64,000 bases of DNA. It comes from Aridibaculum aurantiacum (GTDB lineage Bacteria > Bacteroidota > Bacteroidia > Chitinophagales > Chitinophagaceae). Under the pieces are notes generated by a model, which made no database searches, was not told where the DNA came from, and worked only from the letters and a program-made list of their open reading frames with translations. The position numbers and the translations under genes are program-made. This document shows, one piece after another, positions 45,361 to 53,854 of this stretch (the stretch's first letter is position 1; each line of letters opens with the position of its first letter). Location: positions 124,001 through 188,000 of the forward strand of contig NZ_JAFEWC010000001.1 of assembly GCF_017355875.1 (NCBI RefSeq). Direction: 5' to 3'.

Positions 45361-46344
45361 ATGAGAAGGGTAGCTTTTATATGCTTAAGTATATTGGCAG
45401 TAGCATGCAACAGCAAGATGCATACTGCCCGCATCGTGTTATTACCCGATACGCAAACCTATGCTGAGAAGTTCCCGCACATACTTGACACGCAGCTTAA
45501 TTGGGTAGCGCGTAATGCAAACAATATTGATTTTGTTTTACAACAAGGCGACCTTACTCAAAACAATAATGATAAAGAATGGCAGGTAGTTAAAAATGCC
45601 TTTGCACGAATAGATCATAAACTGCCTTATGTGCTGGCACTTGGTAATCATGATATGGGAAGTACACCGGGTAAGTTTGCAGACACACGCAATACTGAAC
45701 TTTACAACCGTTACTTTCCTTACCAGAGCTTTTTAAAACTGCCAGGCTTTGCCGGTTCATTTGATGCAACCACAACAGACAACGCCTATTACCTGCTGCA
45801 AACAGGACGCGTAAAATGGTTGGTGCTTACGCTTGAATTTGGTCCAAGAGATACGGTGCTCTCATGGGCAAATGATGTAGTAAGCAGGTATCCCGACAGG
45901 CTTGCAATCATCAACACACATAGCTATATGTACAGCGATAGCACCAGGCAAGGGCCCGGCGACTACTGGCGTGCGCATGGTTATGGAGTAGGTAAAGACA
46001 CCGGTGATCATAAGGTGAATGATGGAGAGCAGATGTGGAATAAACTGGTGAAGAAGCATGCAAACATTCGCTTTGTTTTCTCGGGTCATGTTTTGAATAC
46101 AGGAGTAGGAACACTGGTCAGCATCAACGATGCAGGGCTGCCTGTGTACCAGATGCTGGCCAACTACCAGGAAGGCGTAAAAGGCTCCATCAATGGTGGC
46201 AATGGTTTCCTGCGGATACTGGATATGAACTTCATGAAAGGAACAATGAAAGTAACCAGTTGGTCGCCTTATTCCAATGAGTACATGGACAGGCCAGGAC
46301 ACAATTTTGAAGTAAAGCACGTACTATATAAACCAGCGTTATAG
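45361..46344 (+). CDS. Calcineurin-like metallophosphoesterase lipoprotein
   Basis: 327 residues from ATG 45361; lipobox LAVACNSK near residue 16. The metal-binding motifs occur in order: LPDTQTY (modified D-x-H), LQQGDLTQNN, ALGNHDMG, NTHSYMY and FSGHVLNTG. It should hydrolyse a phosphoester in the periplasm or at the surface. Within the locus it may remove phosphate decorations from the glycan. The stop is immediately followed by the ATG of the next gene. Confidence 0.85.
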   Translation: MRRVAFICLSILAVACNSKMHTARIVLLPDTQTYAEKFPHILDTQLNWVARNANNIDFVLQQGDLTQNNNDKEWQVVKNAFARIDHKLPYVLALGNHDMGSTPGKFADTRNTELYNRYFPYQSFLKLPGFAGSFDATTTDNAYYLLQTGRVKWLVLTLEFGPRDTVLSWANDVVSRYPDRLAIINTHSYMYSDSTRQGPGDYWRAHGYGVGKDTGDHKVNDGEQMWNKLVKKHANIRFVFSGHVLNTGVGTLVSINDAGLPVYQMLANYQEGVKGSINGGNGFLRILDMNFMKGTMKVTSWSPYSNEYMDRPGHNFEVKHVLYKPAL

Positions 46345-47001
46345 ATGAAGAAAATAACATTTTTCCTACTGTTGTTTATGCTAACGAGTAGCTACCAGCT
46401 ACTAGCTCAGCAGCGACCATTTTGGAACGAGATACAAAACTTTAAAAAGCAGGACAGCATACAGGCACCGCCTTCAAATGCTATCCTTTTCATTGGCAGT
46501 TCTTCCTTTACCATGTGGAGAGATGTAAAGGATTATTTCCCCGGCCACACAATTATCAACCGTGGTTTTGGTGGTAGCTCGCTGCCGCATCTCATCACTT
46601 ATTTTGATGACGTGGTAAAGCCATACAATCCAAAGCAGGTTGTTATTTACTGCGGCGAGAATGATCTAACTGTTGATACTGTTCAGCCGCATCATGTGCT
46701 GCAGCGTTTCACACAATTGTTCAATATGATAAAACAAACTTATCCTGCTGTTCCCGTTGCTTTTATTTCTATAAAACCTAGCCCTAGCAGGGCCAACCTG
46801 ATGCAGCGGATGGAGTTAAGCAACCAATTGATAAGGCTGTTTCTTGCAAAGCAGGCAAACACTCATTACATCAATGTTTACAATGATATGCTGGTGAATG
46901 GAAAGCCTGATCCTAAACTTTTTATTGGCGATAATTTGCACATGAATGCAAAAGGATATGCCATTTGGCAAAAGCAAATAGAACCTCTATTAAAGAAATA
47001 A
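46345..47001 (+). CDS. SGNH/GDSL-type hydrolase, exported
   Basis: 218 residues with a signal peptide (MKKITFFLLLFMLTSSYQLLAQ). Blocks I-V: ILFIGSSSFTMW (catalytic Ser), GFGGSSLPHL (oxyanion Gly), YCGENDLTV (Asn) and FIGDNLHMNAKGY (Asp, His). Probably an acetyl esterase that removes acyl groups from the glycan. The ATG directly follows the preceding stop and the next gene starts after one base, so the three are one unit. Confidence 0.88.
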   Translation: MKKITFFLLLFMLTSSYQLLAQQRPFWNEIQNFKKQDSIQAPPSNAILFIGSSSFTMWRDVKDYFPGHTIINRGFGGSSLPHLITYFDDVVKPYNPKQVVIYCGENDLTVDTVQPHHVLQRFTQLFNMIKQTYPAVPVAFISIKPSPSRANLMQRMELSNQLIRLFLAKQANTHYINVYNDMLVNGKPDPKLFIGDNLHMNAKGYAIWQKQIEPLLKK

Positions 47002-47002
47002 A

Positions 47003-49309
47003 ATGAATAAAATGAAACGACTAAGCTGGTTGATTGTAGCCGTAATAGTATTTGGATGTTCTCAGACTAAACAAGCACAAACGTATAGCTCAGGTGATGT
47101 GGAGATGGATCGCTTTGTTGGCGACCTGTTGAGCAAAATGACAATAGAAGAGAAGATAGGTCAGCTTAACCTGCTAACACCAGGTGGTGGTATATTGACA
47201 GGATCTGTGGTGAACCCCGATGTAGAGCAAAAGATAAAAGCAGGAAATGTAGGTGGTTTGTTTGGTGTAATTGGTGTTGACAAGATAAGAAAGGCGCAGG
47301 AACTTGCTGTTACGCAAAGCCGGCTCAAGATTCCATTGTTGTTTGGTTCTGATGTCATTCATGGATACAAGACTACTTTTCCTATACCGCTTGGTTTATC
47401 GTGCAGTTGGGATATACCAATGATTGAGCGCAGTGCTCGTGTAGCGGCCAATGAAGCCACAGCCGATGGATTGAACTGGGTGTTTTCGCCAATGGTAGAT
47501 ATAGCCCGCGATCCACGCTGGGGTCGTGTAGCAGAAGGTGCCGGTGAAGATCCTTATTTAGGTGCGGCTGTATCTGCAGCAATGGTACGCGGCTACCAGG
47601 GAACCAACATGGCTGCTGATACCACACTCATGGCTTGTGTAAAGCACTTTGCTTTATATGGCGCCGCCGAAGGTGGACGTGATTATAACACCACCGACAT
47701 GAGCCGCCTGCAGATGTATGAATATTATTTTCCTCCTTACAAAGCAGCAGTAGATGCAGGTGTTGGAAGTGCTATGACTTCTTTCAATGAAATAGATGGA
47801 ATACCTGCTACCGGCAATCGTTGGTTGTTGACTGAACTATTGAGGAACCAGTGGGGTTTCAAAGGCTTCGTTGTTACTGACTATACAGCCATCAACGAAA
47901 TGATAGATCATGGTTCTGGTGACCTGCAACAGGTATCGGCACAGGCGCTGCGTGCAGGAACAGATATGGATATGGTGGGCGAAGGTTTTTTGAAAACGCT
48001 GAAAAAATCATTGGACGAAAAAGCAATCACTGAAGCAGAGATCACCCTTGCTTGCAGAAGGATACTAGAAGCGAAATACAAGTTGGGCTTGTTCCAGGAC
48101 CCGTACAAGTATACCAATGCGCAACGCGCAACAAGGGAAGTTTTAAGTGCTGATAAAAGAGCCGCAGCAAGAGAGTTTGCAGTTCGTTCAAGCGTGTTAT
48201 TGAAGAATACAAACCAAACGCTTCCGTTGAAGAAAACCGGCACTATAGCCCTGATTGGTCCCCTGGCAAATGATAAGAACAATATGCTTGGTACATGGGC
48301 TGTAAGTGGCGACAAAGATCTTTCTATTCCTGTTTTAACCGGAATGAAGAACGTAGCAGGCGCAGGTGTGAACATCATTTATTCTAAAGGAGCCAACATA
48401 ACAGATGATACAGCACTGGCTAAAAAAGCCAATGTATTTGGAGAAAGAGCGAGCATAGATTCTTTGTCACCTGCCAGACTACTGAGTGATGCAGTAGCTA
48501 CTGCCAACCGTGCTGATGTGATAGTTGCTGTAGTGGGTGAAGCTTCTGAGATGAGTGGTGAGGCAGCAAGCCGTAGTGACATCAATCTACCTGGCAACCA
48601 AACAGCTTTGTTGGAAGCACTGGCTAAAACAGGTAAACCACTGGTGGTTGTGATGATGAGCGGAAGGCCACTAACCATAACCCGTGAAATGCAGCTGGCA
48701 ACATCTTTCTTACATGTATGGTTCCAGGGACATGAAGCTGGTAATGCCATAGCCGATGTATTGTTTGGCAACTACAATCCTTCAGGAAAATTGACGATGA
48801 GTTTTCCTTACAATGTAGGACAGATACCTGTGTACTACAACCACAAGAATACAGGTCGTCCGCAAGGTCCTGGCCCTACTCAAAAATTCCGTTCAAATTA
48901 TTTAGATGTAAGCAACGATCCTTTCCTTCCGTTTGGTTTTGGATTAAGCTATACCACTTTCACTTATGGAGATGTTCGTTTGGACAAAACTACTATGCAG
49001 GCAAATGAACAGTTGCGTGTAACTGTTCCTGTTACCAATAGTGGTCGCTTTGCAGGAGAGGAAGTGGTTCAACTATACATTCATGATAAGGTGGCTTCTG
49101 TAACACAGCCGGTAAAAAAATTAAAAGCTTTTCAAAAGATCATGATACGTCCAGGCGAATCAAGAGAGGTTGTTTTCAATCTTTCTGTTGAGGATCTGAA
49201 GTTTTACAACAGCGAATTTAAATGGGTATCTGAACCCGGTGAATTTACCGTGATGGTTGGTGGCAATTCACGTGATGTGAAGCGTGCTGACTTCACATTG
49301 AGAAATTAG
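47003..49309 (+). CDS. GH3-family beta-glycosidase lipoprotein
   Basis: 768 residues. Lipobox VIVFGCSQTK near residue 19. The GH3 N-terminal barrel has GVIGVDKIRKAQELAV, DVIHGYKTTFPIPLG, MVDIARDPRWGRVAEGAGEDPYLG, CVKHFALYGAAEGGRD and the catalytic nucleophile Asp in GFVVTDYTAI. A C-terminal alpha/beta sandwich (SSVLLKNTNQTLPLKKTG) and an FN3-like domain (EEVVQLYIHDKVASV) follow. It likely releases glucose from the oligosaccharides made by the GH144-like enzyme; exo-beta-1,2-glucosidases with this architecture are known in Bacteroides. Confidence 0.93.
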   Translation: MNKMKRLSWLIVAVIVFGCSQTKQAQTYSSGDVEMDRFVGDLLSKMTIEEKIGQLNLLTPGGGILTGSVVNPDVEQKIKAGNVGGLFGVIGVDKIRKAQELAVTQSRLKIPLLFGSDVIHGYKTTFPIPLGLSCSWDIPMIERSARVAANEATADGLNWVFSPMVDIARDPRWGRVAEGAGEDPYLGAAVSAAMVRGYQGTNMAADTTLMACVKHFALYGAAEGGRDYNTTDMSRLQMYEYYFPPYKAAVDAGVGSAMTSFNEIDGIPATGNRWLLTELLRNQWGFKGFVVTDYTAINEMIDHGSGDLQQVSAQALRAGTDMDMVGEGFLKTLKKSLDEKAITEAEITLACRRILEAKYKLGLFQDPYKYTNAQRATREVLSADKRAAAREFAVRSSVLLKNTNQTLPLKKTGTIALIGPLANDKNNMLGTWAVSGDKDLSIPVLTGMKNVAGAGVNIIYSKGANITDDTALAKKANVFGERASIDSLSPARLLSDAVATANRADVIVAVVGEASEMSGEAASRSDINLPGNQTALLEALAKTGKPLVVVMMSGRPLTITREMQLATSFLHVWFQGHEAGNAIADVLFGNYNPSGKLTMSFPYNVGQIPVYYNHKNTGRPQGPGPTQKFRSNYLDVSNDPFLPFGFGLSYTTFTYGDVRLDKTTMQANEQLRVTVPVTNSGRFAGEEVVQLYIHDKVASVTQPVKKLKAFQKIMIRPGESREVVFNLSVEDLKFYNSEFKWVSEPGEFTVMVGGNSRDVKRADFTLRN

Positions 49310-49396
49310 TATAACCCCCAGGTAAGAGTGGCTGCGGCTGGTGCATACCGGCTGCGCCACACCTTATTGATTTTCCAAAAGATCTAAAGCACGTTT

Positions 49397-50866
49397 ATGA
49401 AAATAGTTTATAATGCCATTAAAATACTGTTTTTTACCTGTCTTATCACTTCACCTGCCTTCAGCCAAACAGAAGGACCGTTAGGTGATCTTTTCATGGC
49501 TAAAGAAGGTGCCTTGGCACACTACTCCAGTTACGACAGTACTGGTGGTAATGCAGATTTTAAACGCATAGAACCAGGACAAACCTTGGTACTGGCTAAT
49601 CATAAAGGAGCAGGTGTTTTAAGAAGATGGTGGCTAACCATTGCGCCATGGAACCTGGTAGATGTACATCGTTCGCTTATTATCCGCTGTTACTGGGATG
49701 GTGAAAAGGAGCCTTCGGTAGAGGTGCCAGTATCAGATTTCTTTGGAATGGGCTTTGGTGAATGGAAAGACTTTCAGTCTACGCCGCTTAACATGACCAG
49801 TGGTGGTTACAATTCTTACTGGCCTATGCCATTTCATAGAAGTGCTTATATAACGGTTGAGAATCGTGGTACCACACCTGTTTCAAGTTTCTACTATAAC
49901 ATCGACATCAGGACTTATAACAAGCTGCCTAAAGATGCCCTGTATTTTCATGCGCAATACAAGCAGGAAAGAACAGTAGCTGGTAAACCACTTACCATTC
50001 TTCAAACCACCGGCAGAGGACATTATGTGGGCACGCTGATTTCTATGCAACCGCGCCAGGGAAACCATCTTGGTTACTTAGAAGGTGACGAGATCATCTT
50101 CATTGATGGCGAGAAGAACCCTTCTATAATTGGAACGGGTACAGAAGATTATTTTTCATCAGGCTGGTACTACAATACAGGCGAGTACAGTGCGCCTTAC
50201 CATGGTGCTACGGTAAAAGATGATTCAGGAAGGATCAATACTTATCGTTGGCATATAGAAGATCCCATTCCTTTCAAGAAGAGTTTCAGGTTTGATATGG
50301 AGCATGGCGGTACGAATGACATGCCTGGAGTAGAATATACTTCGGTTGCTTATTGGTACCAGGATCATCCTGGTCCTTCTTTCCCGGCTTTGCCTAAAAA
50401 CCTGATGCCTCATTCTCAAACCATGACACCATCTATAGAAGGAGAAAGTTTGTTAACGCAAGCAAGGGTAACCGGCGGCCAGCTACGTGTGCAGGAGACG
50501 AAAGGCTTCAAAGGAACATGGGGTAATGATTCACATCTATGGTGGGTGGAAGCAAAACCTGGTGATAAACTAACCATTCCTATCACCGCACCTGAAGCAG
50601 GTACTTACGAGCTTATTGGATTCTTCACCCAGGCAAGAGATTACGGCATTTTCAGAACTTCGGTAAATGGCAAATTAGCCGGTCATTTGTTTGATGGTTT
50701 TAGTACCGATGTAGTACCCTCTGGTCCTATATCATTTGGTACTGTACCCCTGCAAAAAGGAACCAACCAGGTGGTGATAGAGATAATAGGTAAAGACGCA
50801 AGGTCAGCAGGATATAGTGATGGTTATCTTGTAGGTATAGATGGTTTTCATTTGGAGAAACAATAA
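49397..50866 (+). CDS. GH172 (DUF2961) family exported protein
   Basis: 489 residues with a signal peptide (IKILFFTCLITSPAFSQ). The DUF2961 core runs from EGPLGDLFMAKEGALAHYSS through GAGVLRRWWLTIAPW, VPVSDFFGMGFGEW, YNSYWPMPF, GTGTEDYFSSGWYYN and YRWHIEDPIPFKKSFRFDMEHG. A C-terminal module (WVEAKPGDKLTIPITAPEAG...) resembles a carbohydrate-binding jelly roll. GH172 members cleave furanosides (fructose dianhydride, arabinofuranose, galactofuranose). Its presence suggests a furanose decoration on the target glycan. Confidence 0.85.
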   Translation: MKIVYNAIKILFFTCLITSPAFSQTEGPLGDLFMAKEGALAHYSSYDSTGGNADFKRIEPGQTLVLANHKGAGVLRRWWLTIAPWNLVDVHRSLIIRCYWDGEKEPSVEVPVSDFFGMGFGEWKDFQSTPLNMTSGGYNSYWPMPFHRSAYITVENRGTTPVSSFYYNIDIRTYNKLPKDALYFHAQYKQERTVAGKPLTILQTTGRGHYVGTLISMQPRQGNHLGYLEGDEIIFIDGEKNPSIIGTGTEDYFSSGWYYNTGEYSAPYHGATVKDDSGRINTYRWHIEDPIPFKKSFRFDMEHGGTNDMPGVEYTSVAYWYQDHPGPSFPALPKNLMPHSQTMTPSIEGESLLTQARVTGGQLRVQETKGFKGTWGNDSHLWWVEAKPGDKLTIPITAPEAGTYELIGFFTQARDYGIFRTSVNGKLAGHLFDGFSTDVVPSGPISFGTVPLQKGTNQVVIEIIGKDARSAGYSDGYLVGIDGFHLEKQ

Positions 50867-50950
50867 GTAAATGAAGAGCATCTAAAACATTAGGATCATG
50901 TACCAATGTTCTCCTGCTCATCGATGATCAATCTCAATAAGTATATATAA

Positions 50951-51754
50951 ATGAAGAACAAGAGCAATATGCAGAAGCTGTTAGTGATCGTGATGTTGTT
51001 TATCACTTTGCCCGTATTAGCGCAGGATAAGTCATTGTACCAAAAGCAGTGGTTTATACAGAACGGAGATACGATGCCTTATCGCATCATGTTCCCAATC
51101 AACTTCGATTCATCTAAAACATATCCTGTAGTATTCTTCTTACATGGTCGTGGCGAAAGTGGCAACGATAATGAGAAGCAATTAACGCATGGGTGGAAGT
51201 TTTTTGCCAACGACAGCGCCAGGAGAGAGCATCCCGCCATCGTAGTATTTCCGCAGTGCGACAACAAGAGCTATTGGGCTAATGTGCAGATGATAGCACA
51301 TGAAAAAAGCACCGGCAAGCGGACCTTCTATTTTGTACCGGACGGTCCGCCCTCAGTGCCTATGACTATGTTGATGCAACTGGTCGATAACATCATGACA
51401 CGCTTCAAAATAGATGAAAGACGCGTGTATGTTGGCGGACTATCAATGGGTGGAATGGGCACTTATGAACTGGTACGTCGTAAACCAAAAACATTTGCTG
51501 CAGCATTTGCTATATGTGGAGGTGCACATCCGGGTACGGCAAGAGAGATACGTAGAACAAAATGGTGGTTGTTTCACGGGATGAAAGATGATGTGGTGCT
51601 GCCGGAGTATACGCAGCAAATGGAAGCTGCGCTGAAAAAAGCTAGGGCTGATGTAAGAGCAACCTATTATCCCAATGCTAACCACAATAGCTGGGATCCT
51701 GCATTTGCTGAGCCGGGATTGCTGGATTGGTTATATGCACAAAGGCGGAAATAA
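50951..51754 (+). CDS. Alpha/beta-hydrolase (dienelactone-hydrolase/CE1-like esterase), exported
   Basis: 267 residues with a signal peptide (MLFITLPVLAQDKSLY). Fold motifs: VVFFLHGRGESGNDNE (oxyanion turn), nucleophile elbow YVGGLSMGGMGTYE, Asp in GMKDDVVLPEYTQQ and His in YPNANHNSWDPAF. It is similar to polysaccharide-locus esterases/phospholipases of the PHB-depolymerase type. It closes the locus; no terminator is evident directly after it, but a dispersed 22-bp repeat follows. Confidence 0.85.
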   Translation: MKNKSNMQKLLVIVMLFITLPVLAQDKSLYQKQWFIQNGDTMPYRIMFPINFDSSKTYPVVFFLHGRGESGNDNEKQLTHGWKFFANDSARREHPAIVVFPQCDNKSYWANVQMIAHEKSTGKRTFYFVPDGPPSVPMTMLMQLVDNIMTRFKIDERRVYVGGLSMGGMGTYELVRRKPKTFAAAFAICGGAHPGTAREIRRTKWWLFHGMKDDVVLPEYTQQMEAALKKARADVRATYYPNANHNSWDPAFAEPGLLDWLYAQRRK

Positions 51755-51788
51755 TAGCTGCAGCATGCATGCTGCTATGCTTGATGCC

Positions 51789-51810
51789 GTACAAGTGTGC
51801 GACGCAGCGA
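51789..51810 (+). repeat. 22-bp dispersed repeat, copy 2
   Basis: Contains ACAAGTGTGCGACGCA, 21 of 22 positions identical to 43545-43566. It lies 35 bp after the last gene of the glycan locus. Confidence 0.75.
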
Positions 51811-51958
51811 AAGTTTAAAAAAGTACTACTGCTGACCATTAAAAAAGAAAAAAACTACTTGTGAAAGATCTCATAGCTGATATGGTAGATCCTTGGTTTG
51901 TTTATGTACTATAGCACCGCCCTTCACTATCGCATGGAGAAGGGAAGGGGATGAGCCG

Positions 51959-53035
51959 TTATTTCACATCAAAGTCAACCACCACCTTCTCGGTACGCGG
52001 GTGCGACTGGCAGGTGAGGATGAAGCCATGCTCTATCTCTTCCTGCTCGAGCGCATAGTTTACATCCATATCTATTTCGCCTTCTACCAGTTTGGCGCGG
52101 CAGGTGCTGCACACGCCCCCTTTGCAGGCAAAGGGAAGATCTGCACCTTGCTTGAGCGCGGCATCCAGGATGCTCTCGCCCTCGAAGCCAAGATCAAAAT
52201 CAAATGAGGAACCATCGAGCTTGATAGTGATCTTGCTCTTCACCTCAGAACTTGTTTCGTTCTTGTTAGTTACTACTTTTTTCTTGCTACTACTTGTTGT
52301 AAACAGCTCAAAATGGATCTTCTTTTTATCTACGCCTTTTGCTTCCAGGCAGTCGCGTACACTGAAGATCATCTCTTCGGGTCCACACAAGAAGATCTCA
52401 TCAATGGTGGCAATGTCAATCGCTTTGTCGAACAGGTGCGTGCACTTCTCGCTGTTGATCCGCCCGAAGTTGATGGGTGCATCCATCTTCTCGCGGCTTA
52501 AGATATGTATGATGCGAAAGCGGTTGATAAAGCGGTTTTTCAGCGCTTCCAACTCTTCTTTAAAAATTACGGAATGGCGGTTTCTATTGCCATACACCAG
52601 GGTAAAATTGCTGTTGGGCTCTGTGAGCAAAGTCGTTTTGATGATGGACATAATAGGCGTGATACCACTTCCTGCAGCAAATGCCAGGTAGCTTTTCTTT
52701 TGCGAGGCATCAAGCTCTGTATAAAATTGTCCGACCGGCGGCATGGCTTCCAGCGTATCGCCCTTGCGCAGTTGTGTATTGGCATAAGTAGAAAATACAC
52801 CTTGGTCAATCTTCTTTACAGCTATGCGCAATTCATCATCTAAAGGGCTGCTGCAAACGGAATAGGAGCGGCGGACTTCTTCTCCGTCGATGGTGGTTCT
52901 GATGGTTAAAGATTGACCTTGCTTATAGATGAATTGCTCCTTTAGTTCTTCAGGAACATCAAAGCTTATAGATACACAATCAGGCGTTTCGTGCCTTACC
53001 TCTTTTACGGTTAATGTGTGAAAATGGATTGACAT
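51959..53035 (-). CDS. paaE: Phenylacetyl-CoA epoxidase reductase PaaE
   Basis: 358 residues. An N-terminal FAD-binding ferredoxin-reductase domain (RRSYSVCSSPLDDEL is the R-x-Y-S motif) is followed by the NAD domain (FAAGSGITPIMSIIKT, LCGPEEMIFSVRDCL). The C-terminal [2Fe-2S] ferredoxin domain has cysteines in FACKGGVCSTCRAKL and LTCQSHP. It passes electrons from NAD(P)H to the PaaA di-iron centre. A Ser/Lys-rich linker (~240-260) precedes the ferredoxin domain. It is 12 bp downstream of the TetR gene and far from the rest of the paa operon. Confidence 0.94.
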   Translation of the reverse strand: MSIHFHTLTVKEVRHETPDCVSISFDVPEELKEQFIYKQGQSLTIRTTIDGEEVRRSYSVCSSPLDDELRIAVKKIDQGVFSTYANTQLRKGDTLEAMPPVGQFYTELDASQKKSYLAFAAGSGITPIMSIIKTTLLTEPNSNFTLVYGNRNRHSVIFKEELEALKNRFINRFRIIHILSREKMDAPINFGRINSEKCTHLFDKAIDIATIDEIFLCGPEEMIFSVRDCLEAKGVDKKKIHFELFTTSSSKKKVVTNKNETSSEVKSKITIKLDGSSFDFDLGFEGESILDAALKQGADLPFACKGGVCSTCRAKLVEGEIDMDVNYALEQEEIEHGFILTCQSHPRTEKVVVDFDVK

Positions 53036-53047
53036 AGGTTGCTCTTG

Positions 53048-53638
53048 CTAATTTTTAAGACCACTGATAAGTATAGTGATCATGTTTTCTTCCAGCGCCT
53101 GGGGATCGATCTTGCGTTTTGACCGGTGCCACGACTCGATGCCACTAATGGCGTGTAGTAGTATGAGTACTGCGGTAGGCGCATCAATGGGTTTTATTCT
53201 TCCTGCAGCAATACCTGCTTCTATAAGCATGGTAAACTGCTGCCGGTAATTGCGGCGCATAGCCTTGTAGTCTGTTAGTTGCGGTTCAGATAAATGCCGC
53301 CATTCACGGTCACTCACATATACCTCATCATATCGCTGCACCATTTCCTGTATATGAAAACGAAGAATGGTCTCAAGCTTTCCTGATGGATCTTCAGCAC
53401 TCGCCATCACTGCTTCCATTTTAGAAAAAAAGCGTTGTGCTACCTGTAGGCAAATGGAATGGAGCAATTCGTTTTTAGAAGAAATATGGTTGTACAAGCT
53501 GGCGGCCTCTATACCCAGCGCTTCGGCCAGGTCGCGCATGCTGGTGGCTTTAAAACCTTTTTCTTTAAATAGTGAAGCAGCTTTTTCAATGATCAATTCT
53601 TTACGTGAAACATGCTGTTCAACTTTCATCCTGGCCAT
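53048..53638 (-). CDS. TetR-family transcriptional regulator
   Basis: 196 residues. The N-terminal HTH reads LIIEKAASLFKEKGFKATSM and RDLAEALGIEAASLYNHISSK, and the C-terminal ligand domain is helical. It shares a transcript with paaE. A near-perfect palindrome (53653-53666) 15 bp before its own start is repeated upstream of paaA, so autoregulation and control of the epoxidase operon are likely. Its ligand is then probably phenylacetyl-CoA, as for known PaaR repressors; this is inference. Confidence 0.9.
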   Translation of the reverse strand: MARMKVEQHVSRKELIIEKAASLFKEKGFKATSMRDLAEALGIEAASLYNHISSKNELLHSICLQVAQRFFSKMEAVMASAEDPSGKLETILRFHIQEMVQRYDEVYVSDREWRHLSEPQLTDYKAMRRNYRQQFTMLIEAGIAAGRIKPIDAPTAVLILLHAISGIESWHRSKRKIDPQALEENMITILISGLKN

Positions 53639-53652
53639 GCTGCGAAAGTAAG

Positions 53653-53666
53653 CTAACAGTTGTTAG
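53653..53666. promoter_or_regulatory. Palindromic operator upstream of tetR-paaE
   Basis: CTAACAGTTGTTAG, symmetric except for the central GT pair, and 13/14 identical to the site upstream of paaA. It lies 15-28 bp before the TetR start. Confidence 0.75.
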
Positions 53667-53797
53667 TATTCAAATTGTAGTATAGGAGTGGGGCAAATTA
53701 CTTCTGCAGGTGCTAAAAAAGAGTATTCCGCTACGTAAAATCCTGTAACAATTGATAAGGTTAATATCTTCTGCGCGGCAGCACTGGCGGCTATTCA

Positions 53798-53830
53798 TTT
53801 TGGTGCTGGTGTATTTTTACTTTAGTTTCG
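53798..53830 (+). promoter_or_regulatory. Bacteroidota promoter for the PfkB gene
   Basis: TTTTGG (53798-53803) and TAGTTTCG (53823-53830) are separated by 19 bp, the standard -33/-7 distance; the -7 box differs from TAnnTTTG by one base. The start codon is 25 bp downstream. Confidence 0.55.
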
Positions 53831-53854
53831 CCCCCCGATAACAAACCTTATAAT

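Noticed and set aside
47003-49309. GH3 glycosidase and the GH3-family gene at 16271 as relatives
   Set aside because: They share only the name; the latter is an adenylating enzyme of the auxin-responsive GH3 family.
49328-49360. Hairpin with GTGGC/GCCAC arms between the GH3 and GH172 genes
   Set aside because: Internal loop and no T-run, so neither a terminator nor a clear operator can be supported.
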